Source of the DNA: CAYZQH01 sp050300015
GTDB taxonomy: Bacteria; Pseudomonadota; Gammaproteobacteria; Pseudomonadales; Cellvibrionaceae
Direction of reading: 5' to 3'
Length of the DNA: 64,000 nucleotides
Assembly: GCA_050300015.1 (NCBI GenBank)
Contig: JBNKWZ010000027.1
Span: 310,001 to 374,000, forward strand
The notes beneath the pieces are model-generated. The model was not told the origin of the DNA. It saw nothing but the letters and a program-made list of their open reading frames with translations, and searched no databases. Shown piece after piece: positions 1 through 9,456 of the stretch; the stretch's first letter is position 1, and every line of letters starts with the position of its first letter. The position numbers and the translations under genes are program-made.

Positions 1-1343
1 TTGAACATCTGACCACACCCATCAGTGGCGACTGGAATCCATTTTAGCGACGACAATAAGCTCCATCGTTTGTTTATAGGAAAACACGGCCGGGGTAGCG
101 CTATCTTGAGAGTGATTAACCAGCACCGAGGTGATCAGATTGGTCCTCGAAGCTGGCAGTATTGTCTATGAGACGATCATCTCAACACCCGCACCATCCC
201 AGAAATATAGAAGGCAAGCCCCAGGCGCGAATGAAAACCGACACCACACACTCAGAAGCAACAGATCAACTTGATAACATCCTTATACCGTCAGTAGCCG
301 AATAACAACTAAGCCCCTTCAGCAGTCAATCAACTTCTGGGTTTCCATAAAATATCTGCTGAGAATCGTAATTGGTAACAACACGGCATCAACAATAGGG
401 GGAGCAATACCATATCAACAATAAAAGCAGATGCTTTAATGCCATTTACAGTCCCATATTTGGGTTTTGCATGAAATCTGCAGAAGCCATAGGTAACCCC
501 ACGATAAACTCGAGTGGACACTGAACAATATGTTTTGTTTCGCTTTAAATATTCCCGACACTTTCATTAGAGGCTACAAATGTTCTGAATAATCCACACC
601 CAGACAATAGCTGCATCAAAAATAGGCATACAAGATATTTAGGGGCATACTTTAAATTTTTTAGGTTAGCTTATTCTTAATGATACAAGACATACATCGC
701 ACTGTAACACTACCGTATCACTTTCGTTTTAAATTGACGGCTTTTAAAGACAGCTTTGTGTGAAAAAGCATTTATTATAGAAGCAGTACAGACGCAGTAA
801 TTCCACTCCTGTCGATCAACCACACACCCGGATAAACCCGAGGAATCTTTTACTCAATCCAAACGATTTTTGGCTCACAGAGTATTTCGAGATTGAGGCA
901 GTATTTTGGCTTGCATAGCAGCAACAGCGGCCGCCCAATAACTTCTTCAGTTAAATCAGCATGCGAACCAAATGAAAGAATACCCTACACTCGATTACCC
1001 GCCTTTGCCAGGGGACAACAAAGCCTCGAAAATCACCCATCCAAGGAAAGTGCATTCCTCTTCCATCGACAGACATATCACCGTAGCTTTATTTCGCCTT
1101 GCAATACCGGCATCGTTCGACTATTTCAATAGGACAGACTCAACGCCATTCCCTTGAGAGAGCAATGAAACAAATAGGTCTTTTGCAAAAATATAATATG
1201 CTTCACTTTGCGTAGAATATAACGATAAGATTTTGTTTGAGAACATCAAAACAAACTTGATGTCTAAGCTAATTGCCATTAACACAGCAGGAATGATGTC
1301 GGGGTAATGCACGAGATACGGATACCCCACCATACTCTGGAGA

Positions 1344-1446
1344 GCCAATGAACGCTTTTAAAATATAAGGTTAGGGCACATTAGCGCTAGCGTTAATAGG
1401 GCGTACAATAAAACAGAAAGGGGGTCTATTTTATTGCCCGGTTAAT
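1344..1446 (+). repeat. Dispersed repeat family 1, copy A
   Basis: About 103 bases that align with 51693-51798 (copy B) and in part with 49499-49590 (copy C). Shared blocks are an opening CCAATG, a TTAAAA plus ATAAGG/ACAAGG block, and a closing CTATTTTATTGCC followed by GGTTAAT. The copies are diverged but colinear with few gaps, so this looks like a non-coding mobile or REP-like element rather than a gene fragment. Confidence 0.6.
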
Positions 1447-1479
1447 AGAAGCCGCCTCCAAAATGACCGTTTTCGCACC

Positions 1480-1600
1480 AGCTGCGTTCTCGCGCCTCTC
1501 AAATGTTCATTTACCCCCGTAAACTGCGCTTTTTGAGACGCTCTGGCCTTGCCTGTACAAAAAATCTCTATTTTTGAAATCGCTTCTAAAATATTAGACG
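1480..1600 (-). repeat. Dispersed repeat family 2, copy A (reverse orientation)
   Basis: Read on the minus strand this matches 51306-51440. The shared core is GCAGTTTAC, four to five bases, then GTAAATGA, an imperfect inverted repeat (core 1507-1529), preceded on the same strand by a TAAAAATAGA-like block. It abuts the family 1 copy, and the same two repeats also lie together near 51 kb. Confidence 0.5.
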
Positions 1601-1767
1601 TCATATTTTTTTCGCGCTCGCTCTCGAAGAGCCATTTTCATTAAGGCAAAAAACGCTTAGTTGATCTGATATTTCAACGGCCCTTTTAAAATCTAACTCT
1701 TCGCGAACAAAGGCTCAGCTTAGCGATGGAAGGCCTGGCATTTCGACTCAGGCCCTCGAAACAGTTT

Positions 1768-3039
1768 TTACGCTTTATCCAAAGCCTGCGATACATCAGC
1801 AATAATATCGTCGATATGCTCAATACCCACCGAGATACGCACCAAGTCGGCACTCACTCCGGCTTTTTTAAGCTCTTCCTCATTCAACTGCCGGTGAGTA
1901 GTAGACGCCGGATGACATGCCAGTGATTTCGCATCACCAATATTGACCAGGCGCAAAATCATATCGAGCGAATCAATAAATTTAGCACAGGCATCAATAC
2001 CTCCGATGATACCAAAGCTCAAAATACCCGAAGCTCTTCCGTTAGTAACTTTTTGGCAGTTTTCATAATAAGGGCTATCAGGCAAAGCGGCGTAGTTTAC
2101 CCACTTTACTTTTGAGTGTTGCTGTAAATATTCCGCAAGGCGCTGGGCGTTTTCACAATGGCGGTCCATTCGCAAACCCAGAGTTTCCAAACCCTGTAAA
2201 ATTTGAAACGCATTCATCGGAGAAATAGCAGAGCCGGTATTACGCAGTGGTACCACTCGGCAACGGCCTATATACGCAGCAGCACCTAAGGCTTCGGTGT
2301 AAACCACACCATGGTAGGAGGGATCCGGCTCGTTAAGAATCGGAAAACGCTTTTTGTTGGCGACCCAATCAAACTTGCCAGAATCAACAATAATACCCCC
2401 AATTGTTGTACCGTGGCCACCAATATACTTAGTCAGTGAATGCACTACGATATCGGCACCCAGCTCAAACGGACGACACAAATATGGCGTGGCTACCGTA
2501 TTATCCACAATCAAAGGGACGCCGTGTTTGTGTGCAATCTCCGCCAAACGCGCAATGTCTACGATGTTACCGGCTGGATTACCAATAGATTCGCAAAACA
2601 CTGCCTTTGTATTTTCGTCGATCGCGCTTTCAAAACCCTCAAAATCATCATGTGATCTCATGCGTACATCCACACCTTGGCGTGGCAGTGAGTGTGCAAA
2701 CAAATTATACGTACCGCCATACAACTGGCTGGTACTTACAATATTGTCACCCACTTGCGTAATACACTGAATCGCATAGGTAATGGCTGCCATGCCAGAC
2801 GACACCGCCAGAGCGGCAATACCGCCTTCCATCGCAGCAACACGCTTTTCCAACACATCGGTGGTGGGGTTCATAATACGGGTATAAATATTACCCGGCA
2901 CGGCCAAGTTAAACAGATCTGCGCCATGCTGAGTATCATCAAAGGTATATGACGTGGTTTGATAAATGGGTACCGCTGCGGCTTTAGTGGTAGCTTCGGA
3001 CTTATAGCCTTCGTGCAGAGCAATAGATTCTAATTTCAT
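1768..3039 (-). CDS. metY: O-acetylhomoserine sulfhydrylase (aminocarboxypropyltransferase)
   Basis: A 423-residue PLP enzyme of the Cys/Met metabolism family. It should make homocysteine (or methionine with methanethiol) from O-acetylhomoserine and sulfide in the cytoplasm. The PLP lysine is K204 in SLTKYIGGHG, the ring-binding aspartate is D179 in LIVDN, and the N-terminal QTTSYTF and YTRIMNPT blocks are those of the MetY branch. Length fits the family (about 420-430), longer than MetB or MetC. It stands alone on the minus strand, with about 280 bases to the divergent gene at 3323. I looked for a SAM riboswitch upstream and saw none that I could defend. A MetZ-type activity cannot be excluded from sequence alone. 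Confidence 0.93.
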   Translation of the reverse strand: MKLESIALHEGYKSEATTKAAAVPIYQTTSYTFDDTQHGADLFNLAVPGNIYTRIMNPTTDVLEKRVAAMEGGIAALAVSSGMAAITYAIQCITQVGDNIVSTSQLYGGTYNLFAHSLPRQGVDVRMRSHDDFEGFESAIDENTKAVFCESIGNPAGNIVDIARLAEIAHKHGVPLIVDNTVATPYLCRPFELGADIVVHSLTKYIGGHGTTIGGIIVDSGKFDWVANKKRFPILNEPDPSYHGVVYTEALGAAAYIGRCRVVPLRNTGSAISPMNAFQILQGLETLGLRMDRHCENAQRLAEYLQQHSKVKWVNYAALPDSPYYENCQKVTNGRASGILSFGIIGGIDACAKFIDSLDMILRLVNIGDAKSLACHPASTTHRQLNEEELKKAGVSADLVRISVGIEHIDDIIADVSQALDKA

Positions 3040-3322
3040 AGCATGTCTCTTTTAAATTTATAGTGGGTATATTGCTAAATAAATGCGCCACGCGCAACGC
3101 CGGTAAAGGGTCACATGCCAACCTTATTAGGCACATTGAGGGCTCTCAGGGCCAAGGGCCATTTCTGAGACGACCAAATTTTGACCGGATTCGATTATAA
3201 TTGAACTCCTTGAAACCATGATCATATAATGGCCAGCCAACAAAAAACACACCCAGGGTGTTTTCACGTATTTCCAGCTAATTTTTCGAAGCCCTCGCCA
3301 GCCATCTTAAGCGCTCAAGAAA

Positions 3323-3943
3323 ATGGATAAATATTTAGCTCCTTCAGAGTATATAGATTGGACATCTTCAGAAGTTTTCACGCAGGCAAAAAATCTTGCG
3401 AGTGGGGCTTTTGACCAAGAAGAAATAGCCCGCAGATGCTTTGAATTTGTTAGAGATAACATTAAACATAGCTGGGACCACAAACTAAACCCTGTAACCT
3501 GTAAAGCATCGGACGTGCTTAAGCATGGCACTGGCTACTGCTATGCAAAAAGTCATTTACTTGCTGCACTTCTTCGCGCCAATAATATTCCCGCAGGCCT
3601 ATGCTATCAGCGCTTAACTATCTCCGATGCTCCCCCATTTTGTTTGCATGGCCTAAACGCTGTTTATCTAAAACCTTTTGGCTGGTATCGCATCGATGCA
3701 AGGGGAAACAAGCATGGCGTGTTCGCCGAATTCTGCCCTCCTATTGAGAAATTGGCGTTTCCCATCGCTACGCAAGGCGAGGCAGATTTACCCGAAATAT
3801 GGATGGAACCACTTCCCGTGGTGATTCAAACCCTTAAACACTGCCAAACCGTGCAACAAGTCGCTAACAATCTGCCAGACATAGAGCCAATCAAGGCCAA
3901 CAAGCCACTATTATCCGAATCGGCGACACTCGCCAAAAATTAA
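3323..3943 (+). CDS. Transglutaminase-like cysteine-protease-fold protein
   Basis: A 206-residue cytoplasmic protein with a transglutaminase-like core. The presumed triad is C73 (in GTGYCYAKSHLL), H109 (in CLHGLNAVYL) and D125 (in WYRIDARGN), in the order and spacing usual for this fold. The N-terminal helix region (ARRCFEFVRDNIKHSWD) is typical of bacterial members that carry the domain on its own. No signal peptide or extra domain is seen. Such proteins are often amidases or peptidases of unknown substrate. The ATG is preceded by a weak AAGAAA. It is monocistronic, with divergent metY upstream and no close downstream gene. Confidence 0.8.
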   Translation: MDKYLAPSEYIDWTSSEVFTQAKNLASGAFDQEEIARRCFEFVRDNIKHSWDHKLNPVTCKASDVLKHGTGYCYAKSHLLAALLRANNIPAGLCYQRLTISDAPPFCLHGLNAVYLKPFGWYRIDARGNKHGVFAEFCPPIEKLAFPIATQGEADLPEIWMEPLPVVIQTLKHCQTVQQVANNLPDIEPIKANKPLLSESATLAKN

Positions 3944-4292
3944 GGTCTTGATATTACCTCTGCAGTCAGTCGTGCGTGACGCATCTGGTTGAAATCAATT
4001 AGCTTTTCCTGCCCCCAACAAAGGTATTGAGAGTGAGAGGACTGTCAGCAAAAATGACGGTTGTTATGCTGATATGCGAAAGCCGTTAGAGCCGGCTCTT
4101 AGGAAGTTTCACTCACAGTAATCGCTATATTTGCTGAAAACATAGAACGGCAAAACGCTATGACACACCCTCTGAGCAAGCAAACTCGCCTGCCAGAAGG
4201 CGTCTAGAGCACGCTAGCGTGATAAAGCGCTAGCATCCCATGAGGTTTGGCGTGACGGAGGCAATACCATAAGCTGCCCCCGCTATTGTACG
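3944..4292. other. Intergenic region with a perfect 12-bp palindrome
   Basis: No coding frame. It separates two convergent genes and holds a perfect palindrome CACGCTAGCGTG at 4210-4221 followed by GCGCTAGC a few bases on. No T-run follows, so it is not a standard terminator. Confidence 0.4.
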
Positions 4293-5717
4293 TTACGCGA
4301 TAATCGACGGAATTAGGCCACCGGGAAGCGAAGGTTCACCGAAGTCCGTCACGGGCCCTCCCCCCGACCCAGTTACCCCTGCGGCCGTCAGAAGTGTATT
4401 GAGCATCTTGTTAAGCGTGACGCCACCAGCATCGACATAGTACCCGGACTTAAGGTATCCGCCTGCATTACCAGCAATGACGAAAGGCTGGTTGTCGTGA
4501 CTGTGCCACCCAGTGGCAATTTGATTCGTCCAGACAGCATAGCCCTGATCGATGAGGGGCCCCGAGGGCGTATCCACATCTCGAAGCAGGTCACAGAGGT
4601 AGAGAAAATCGGCCGCATGTATGCGATCGACTTGCCGGTGCAGCTCGGTCGCGTTGGGAATTGCGGCACCAAATGCGGCGTCGCTTAGATTGCGGTGAGA
4701 GATCATGTGGAACTGCGGCAGCTGATTACCGTTGATGGTATATTGATGTGAGTCAATTCGGTCACCGATCTTGAGCGTTCCTGTCACGCTGTATCCTGAT
4801 GAAACAGCGAACGCCAAGAGCGCGAGGTGAGACCGTATCACTTTGGGATGGTTCTCCATGCCCAGCACGTTCCGCTCCACTTCGTTCATGTCCGCAATAA
4901 GTGCCTCATCCAGTGCAATTTGGGTGACTGTGGTCTCGAGGTCACGTACAGCATCCAGGTGCTGCTCAAGACGCTGACGATCGGCAGCGCTAAGGGCCGG
5001 GCTCGCCATCAACGACTTAATCTGATCTCGGAGCACATCGTTAACACTATTGCGTCGCAGTGCAAGTGCGTCTTGCGCCGCTTGATCGCCCGAACCAATA
5101 ACACCCACTATGCGCTGATAAGCCTTAAGGGGGCTCTTTTCTGCCGCACGAGGGTTGCTGCGACCGCGAAATGACAGAAACCCAGCATTGTCGAAGCCCG
5201 TTCCGTCGTCCGGGCGCCATCCTGCGCGCAGGGTGATAGGCTCACGCCCAGCCGGGTTACGCTCTCGGGCGATCCGATTGTCTATCGACTCACCGCCCGC
5301 TAGCGACGAGTTACCGCCGCCAATGATCTTGGCGGAAGTCAGGCACATGTTGTCACCTGATTGGTGATCACAGCCGGCGCTGCCATAAGGTTGATTCACT
5401 CCGCGAACCACCAGAAGGCGCGAAGCATAGTCCGCTAACATTCCTACCGTACGCTGATTTTGGAGGTCATCCGCCCTAAGCGACTCAGAAGTAATCGGCC
5501 CGGTCTGGGTTGGCCAGAACTTCTCGGGTTCGCCCCGGCTCGGGTCGGCCATGGCCACGCCATTTGCGCCGACCACGAACAACGCAAATCGATCAGGTGA
5601 CGTTGCGGCCGCCGCTGTGTTAGCACTAAAAGCATCGAGTAGCGGGAGGCCAAGCGTGACTCCGCCAGCCCCACGAAGGAAAAGGCGGCGCGATATTGTC
5701 GAATTATTATTCTTCAT
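4293..5717 (-). CDS. Tat-exported DUF1552 family protein
   Basis: A 474-residue protein of the DUF1552 family. The N-terminus has a twin-arginine signal (SRRLFLRGAGGVTLGLPLL) followed by an AAAA cleavage region, so it is probably folded in the cytoplasm and exported by Tat. DUF1552 proteins occur next to DUF1592/DUF1588/DUF1585 proteins, mostly in Planctomycetes, Verrucomicrobia and myxobacteria, and distantly resemble DUF1501/alkaline-phosphatase-like proteins; no reaction is established. Here the partner ends at 5720, two bases upstream of this ATG, and its tail contains the GGAG that serves this start, so translation is probably coupled. I see no cofactor-binding motif beyond the Tat signal, which itself suggests folding or cofactor loading before export. 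Confidence 0.85.
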   Translation of the reverse strand: MKNNNSTISRRLFLRGAGGVTLGLPLLDAFSANTAAAATSPDRFALFVVGANGVAMADPSRGEPEKFWPTQTGPITSESLRADDLQNQRTVGMLADYASRLLVVRGVNQPYGSAGCDHQSGDNMCLTSAKIIGGGNSSLAGGESIDNRIARERNPAGREPITLRAGWRPDDGTGFDNAGFLSFRGRSNPRAAEKSPLKAYQRIVGVIGSGDQAAQDALALRRNSVNDVLRDQIKSLMASPALSAADRQRLEQHLDAVRDLETTVTQIALDEALIADMNEVERNVLGMENHPKVIRSHLALLAFAVSSGYSVTGTLKIGDRIDSHQYTINGNQLPQFHMISHRNLSDAAFGAAIPNATELHRQVDRIHAADFLYLCDLLRDVDTPSGPLIDQGYAVWTNQIATGWHSHDNQPFVIAGNAGGYLKSGYYVDAGGVTLNKMLNTLLTAAGVTGSGGGPVTDFGEPSLPGGLIPSIIA

Positions 5718-5719
5718 AC

Positions 5720-8119
5720 TTACTCCAAGGGTTCGCGCGTAAGAAAATATTCACTTTGGACCAAGGCACGGATAATCTCCTTCGCCGACAGATTCTCGGA
5801 CTTCGACTTAGCTGCCAGATCGTCGAGAAGCAAGTCGTCGCGGGGCACTGCTAGGCGGCCGTATAGGTAGGAAAGCCAATGTTCGGCGTAACAGTGATGC
5901 GCCAAGTCGCTCTCCCCCAACTGCTGTGTCAATTCATTTGCGCTCGAAAACTCCGTCTCATACTCATTGATGGTGTAGACGCCTGCGGGATTGACCGGTT
6001 GGCCGTTGTCGGTCGACCGATACCGACCGACTGGGTCGTAGTTTTCGAAAGCAAAGCCCAACGGATTGATCACGGTTGCATGGCAGGCTTGGCCACACGT
6101 TCCGGGCCCCGTGACCGAGTTAATGCGCTCCCGATTCGTTTGGCCGGGCTCCACGGCGGGAAGGGGGGGAATGTTCGCAGCAGGCCTGCCCACGTCCACG
6201 CACAGAACGTGTTCATTAATGAACACGCCGCGATGGATTGGATCGGGTTGATATTCTCCAGAGAAGAGGGTGAGAAAGCCCAACTGCATCAGGAACCCAT
6301 AGCGCCCCTGCCCCGAAATGTCCACTTTTGAGAACTCACTGCCGAAGTTGCCAGGCACGCCGTAGAAGGGGGCTAAGTTTTCGTCCACATAGGCGCTCGG
6401 CGATGTAAGAATGTCCCTCACACCCAGGCCTTCGTCATAGATAGACTGGAAGAACAGCTCGGCCGACTTCTGCAATGAAGCGCCCGTCCCTTCCCTGAAC
6501 TGCGGGTAGTTGTTGCTATCCCGCTGAACGATACTGTATCGAGAGAGTGCGTAGGTCTGAGTGTGAAGATGAAGGGCCGTCTCTTGAGCGCGAGGCGTCT
6601 CGAGTAACCGTTCGGTATGGCTCGCAACGACAGCTCGAGCATTGGCACCGTCGAGCGCACCCGAGGCAGCCGCTTCGAGCAGAAGCTCATCGGGGCCGCT
6701 GCCGGTAATGGCAAGAGCGAGTTTCGCTGCCACTTCGTACCCCGTTAGAGGAATGCGGTCACCGGTGGTCTCTTGTCCTAGCTCCGTTCGGTAAAGGAAG
6801 AAAGGGGACTGCAGGACTGATTCAACAACCAGTCTGACGCCGCCAGCGAACGCGCTGAGCTCTGGGAACAGATCGGGACCCTTCTGGAACAGTGCGAAGT
6901 ACTGGTCAGACTCAGCCGTCGTCAACGGGCGACGATGCGCTCTCAGTCCAATGTCTTCGATAAACGCCCGAGCTCTGGCGGATGCCTCCACAGGCGCACC
7001 TTGGGGCACAAGCTTGTTGATCGCCTGAGGGTTGGAAGCCACCTGCTCCGCCAGCGCTTCTGCAGCGTTGCGGTAGTCCCCTCGCAGTGTGCTCGTCACG
7101 CGCAGCTGCGCGGTATTGGTGTCATAGCCAACGATGGCGTCTGGGGAAAAGTTCTCAACCTGCTCATCGGGAGGTGAGTCTAAGTACAGGAGATCTTGGG
7201 CCGCGTTCCTCCACTGAAAATGTGTCAGTCGCGCAATGCGAGGCACGATGGGTTTCGGGTCCACAAACGTCGCCAGTATGTAAGCCGCGGTGTCAGCGGC
7301 ACACGAACCCGTACACAACGTGCCGCCCAACGGCATTGTGGTTTCGATTTTATCAACAAGCTCTGTATAGGATGCACATGATGTACATGCCGGTAGTGTT
7401 AGCGCAGGGAAAACAACAGTACCTTCGCCATTAGCGCCATGACATGTTTCACATTGCGCATTGTAAAGGCCTTTACCGATAGAAACTGAACCAGGATTTT
7501 CCCCTTCGCCAACCTCTTCCTCACGATAAACCTCGATGGCCGAAAGTGTTCCGTTATCTACCGTTGCAGATACATCAATGGTTATATTGCCGTCACTCAC
7601 CTGGAGGATTGGTGACTCAACATCGTGGGCCACGTCGTGACCAAAAGAAGCATGCAAATCCATATTACTGACGATTTGCTGCCCCTCTACGGAGACACTA
7701 AATATTCTAGCGGCATCTGTCGTGGCATAAATTTCCGCCATCTTTAAAGTCACGCGATACCGGCCAGCCTCAACTGGTAACTGATAGGTATAATTACCAT
7801 ATCGCTCAGTCTGATAGAGCGTGTCATCGCTGGTGTTAGCAATTTCGTCAACGGTACTACTCAGGGTTCCACCGACAAAGTCCCTATCTTTTTGGTACAT
7901 GTAACCCAATTCCGATACAAACTCGTCACCACCCACATTAATACCAAAAGCCCTTTCCCAACGAAAACTAGGGCCCGCCGAACCGCCTGAAGACGAACTA
8001 GAGGAAGAGGAGCCAGCGGAGCCACTGGAAGAGCTACTGCTGCTGGATTGATCATCTCCGACACCGCCGCACCCGGCCAATGCCAATACTAAAAGCGACG
8101 CAAGTATTCGTGTATACAT
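5720..8119 (-). CDS. Malectin / cytochrome c / DUF1592-1588-1585 lipoprotein
   Basis: A 799-residue exported protein, first gene of a two-gene unit. Visible order: lipoprotein signal with lipobox LAGC17; Ser/Gly linker about 25-50; malectin-like carbohydrate-binding domain about 55-198 (GINVGG start, TERYGNYTY, AEIYATT); cytochrome c domain with CETCH (C223, C226, H227); then a long C-terminal part of the DUF1595, DUF1592, DUF1588 and DUF1585 type. The DUF1588 region carries TCGQACH, which is CX3CH rather than the usual CX2CH, followed by the typical NPLGFAFENYDPVGRYR block. The combination suggests a sugar-binding, outer-membrane-anchored redox protein. Function is unknown; a role in electron transfer during polysaccharide or alcohol oxidation is only inference. 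Confidence 0.85.
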   Translation of the reverse strand: MYTRILASLLVLALAGCGGVGDDQSSSSSSSSGSAGSSSSSSSSGGSAGPSFRWERAFGINVGGDEFVSELGYMYQKDRDFVGGTLSSTVDEIANTSDDTLYQTERYGNYTYQLPVEAGRYRVTLKMAEIYATTDAARIFSVSVEGQQIVSNMDLHASFGHDVAHDVESPILQVSDGNITIDVSATVDNGTLSAIEVYREEEVGEGENPGSVSIGKGLYNAQCETCHGANGEGTVVFPALTLPACTSCASYTELVDKIETTMPLGGTLCTGSCAADTAAYILATFVDPKPIVPRIARLTHFQWRNAAQDLLYLDSPPDEQVENFSPDAIVGYDTNTAQLRVTSTLRGDYRNAAEALAEQVASNPQAINKLVPQGAPVEASARARAFIEDIGLRAHRRPLTTAESDQYFALFQKGPDLFPELSAFAGGVRLVVESVLQSPFFLYRTELGQETTGDRIPLTGYEVAAKLALAITGSGPDELLLEAAASGALDGANARAVVASHTERLLETPRAQETALHLHTQTYALSRYSIVQRDSNNYPQFREGTGASLQKSAELFFQSIYDEGLGVRDILTSPSAYVDENLAPFYGVPGNFGSEFSKVDISGQGRYGFLMQLGFLTLFSGEYQPDPIHRGVFINEHVLCVDVGRPAANIPPLPAVEPGQTNRERINSVTGPGTCGQACHATVINPLGFAFENYDPVGRYRSTDNGQPVNPAGVYTINEYETEFSSANELTQQLGESDLAHHCYAEHWLSYLYGRLAVPRDDLLLDDLAAKSKSENLSAKEIIRALVQSEYFLTREPLE

Positions 8120-9090
8120 AGAGTTTTACCGAATTCGATTATAGTTTTAGTTTTCTGCTCGGTGTGCATGTGAGTTTCTGACGGGAGGACTACAGCAACT
8201 GCATCTATAGGCTCACACACCAACATCAAAAAAATGGAACCCGTTCGACCACCCTCGGGGAGCTCACACCGTGCTGATATAGCAAGCATCCAAACCACTG
8301 GCCTCATATAGCAACCCGCGATGGCCCGTCTTTCCGTCTGCCCATGTCACTGACTTCAAATATACGCACACAAAGCCACAACTCTTGCAATGCTAGCGTG
8401 AAGCTCGTCTTATAAATCTGACGTGCTTCATGTTTTGACCTTAAATTCGACAAAAGCGCTAACCGTTTCAATGTATTGTTAGAAAATCCATTCAAACGCC
8501 AAGCTTATGGGACTAATACGTCAAAATATCGACAACTTTCAAAACCATTTGAGGGGCCCTCAAGACGATGGTTGTGACGATGCCCAAACGCGTATAACGG
8601 CCAACGCGTTGATAGCGCAACCATCCCCAGGATACAGCGCATTGAGCCGCCATTTTCGTAGGCATTTTCTATTTCGCAAAAACACAAACAAAACACCCAC
8701 TCTTGCAGTAAGAGCCAGGTGACGCAATCGATTGATAGCATGCCACGCTTAGCTTCTTGAGCTAGCAGACGCCGTCAACGTGAACGAACTCGCGAATGCT
8801 AAACATTATGGTTTCCGTTCGAAGAGCAGCCCCCATCGCTACACGTAGATTAGCGCGACAAACGCCAAGGCTAAAAACTTAAAGGTTCTACAAACCATTC
8901 AAAAACGGGGTCGGGCCTCGGCGAGACACAAGCTAACATAATCTCTCAGGAATGGGTGTTCACAAAGCAACCACTGAAATTGCGTTAGCAGAAGACGGTA
9001 TGGGCGACGAAGTACGACGGTTTGACAGAAATTGCTGACCAAAAGTATTTGAGTACCCTGACCGAACCCACCAAGCGAGAGAGGCGCTGG
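8120..9090. other. Intergenic region without a supported gene
   Basis: About 970 bases. Frames of 60-90 codons occur on both strands, but none has a ribosome site with a plausible protein behind it. The last 200 bases have frames open in three phases, which argues for base composition rather than genes. The region probably represents decayed sequence upstream of the small gene at 9091. Confidence 0.4.
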
Positions 9091-9360
9091 ATGGAAAATG
9101 ACCGAAGCTGCAGCGGGCCCAAAAGCAATGGGAGCCAAATTAACAGGAGTCCATGGGGCCAACAGAGCCATCGTTGGTTATCGATTGTTTTGACGATGAC
9201 TGTGGTGACTAATTTCACGGTCAGAGCTGTAGATTCTGCCGAGCCTTCGTCGCGGATAACTTACTCGCTATTACCCCCACTCTTTTTAATGCTGGTAACC
9301 GGCCTATATCTGTTTATGCTACCGTACAGCACTAAACGGAAAGGTAGAGCCGCTTCCTAA
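9091..9360 (+). CDS. Small two-helix membrane protein, hypothetical
   Basis: An 89-residue frame. Two hydrophobic segments are clear: HRWLSIVLTMTVVTNFTVRA and ITYSLLPPLFLMLVTGLYLF, the second followed by LPYSTKRKGR, so both ends of the hairpin are probably cytoplasmic. The pattern HRWLS...YSxLPPLFLxLxTGLYLFxLPY resembles a small uncharacterised family of inner-membrane proteins known to me only by pattern. The start is uncertain: the ATG at 9091 has a GAGAGG about nine bases upstream, but the frame is open further up to 9022. The first 25 residues look unlike membrane-protein N-termini. Confidence 0.5.
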   Translation: MENDRSCSGPKSNGSQINRSPWGQQSHRWLSIVLTMTVVTNFTVRAVDSAEPSSRITYSLLPPLFLMLVTGLYLFMLPYSTKRKGRAAS

Positions 9361-9456
9361 TAAATCACGCCACCGGAATCACAAGCGCCGCGTCGCTCTG
9401 CTTTTCCCGGTGAGTAAAGCGTTAGCTAAGAGAAGTAACACAGAGATTAGAACGTT

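Larger units (their letters stand above)
1..1767. other. Non-coding stretch with dispersed repeats
   Basis: No open frame here has codon use, a ribosome site or family resemblance that I trust. The recognisable content is at 1344-1446 and about 1480-1600, where two repeat types found again near 49.5 and 51.3-51.8 kb lie side by side (listed separately). The left 300 bases include a short minus-strand frame ending near position 37 that could be the tail of a gene, but I could not assign it. The sequence is fairly AT-rich with several short direct and inverted repeats, as expected of a degraded intergenic region. Confidence 0.5.

Noticed and set aside
1..160. Minus-strand frame of about 45 codons ending near 37
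   Set aside because: It begins after a stop with no start codon and resembles nothing I know; too short to call a gene remnant.
2354..2770. Long plus-strand frame opposite metY
   Set aside because: It lies inside a well-supported gene on the other strand and has no ribosome site or family resemblance.
3040..3200. Possible SAM riboswitch upstream of metY
   Set aside because: There are some GC-rich complementary stretches, but I could not match the conserved cores of any SAM riboswitch class.
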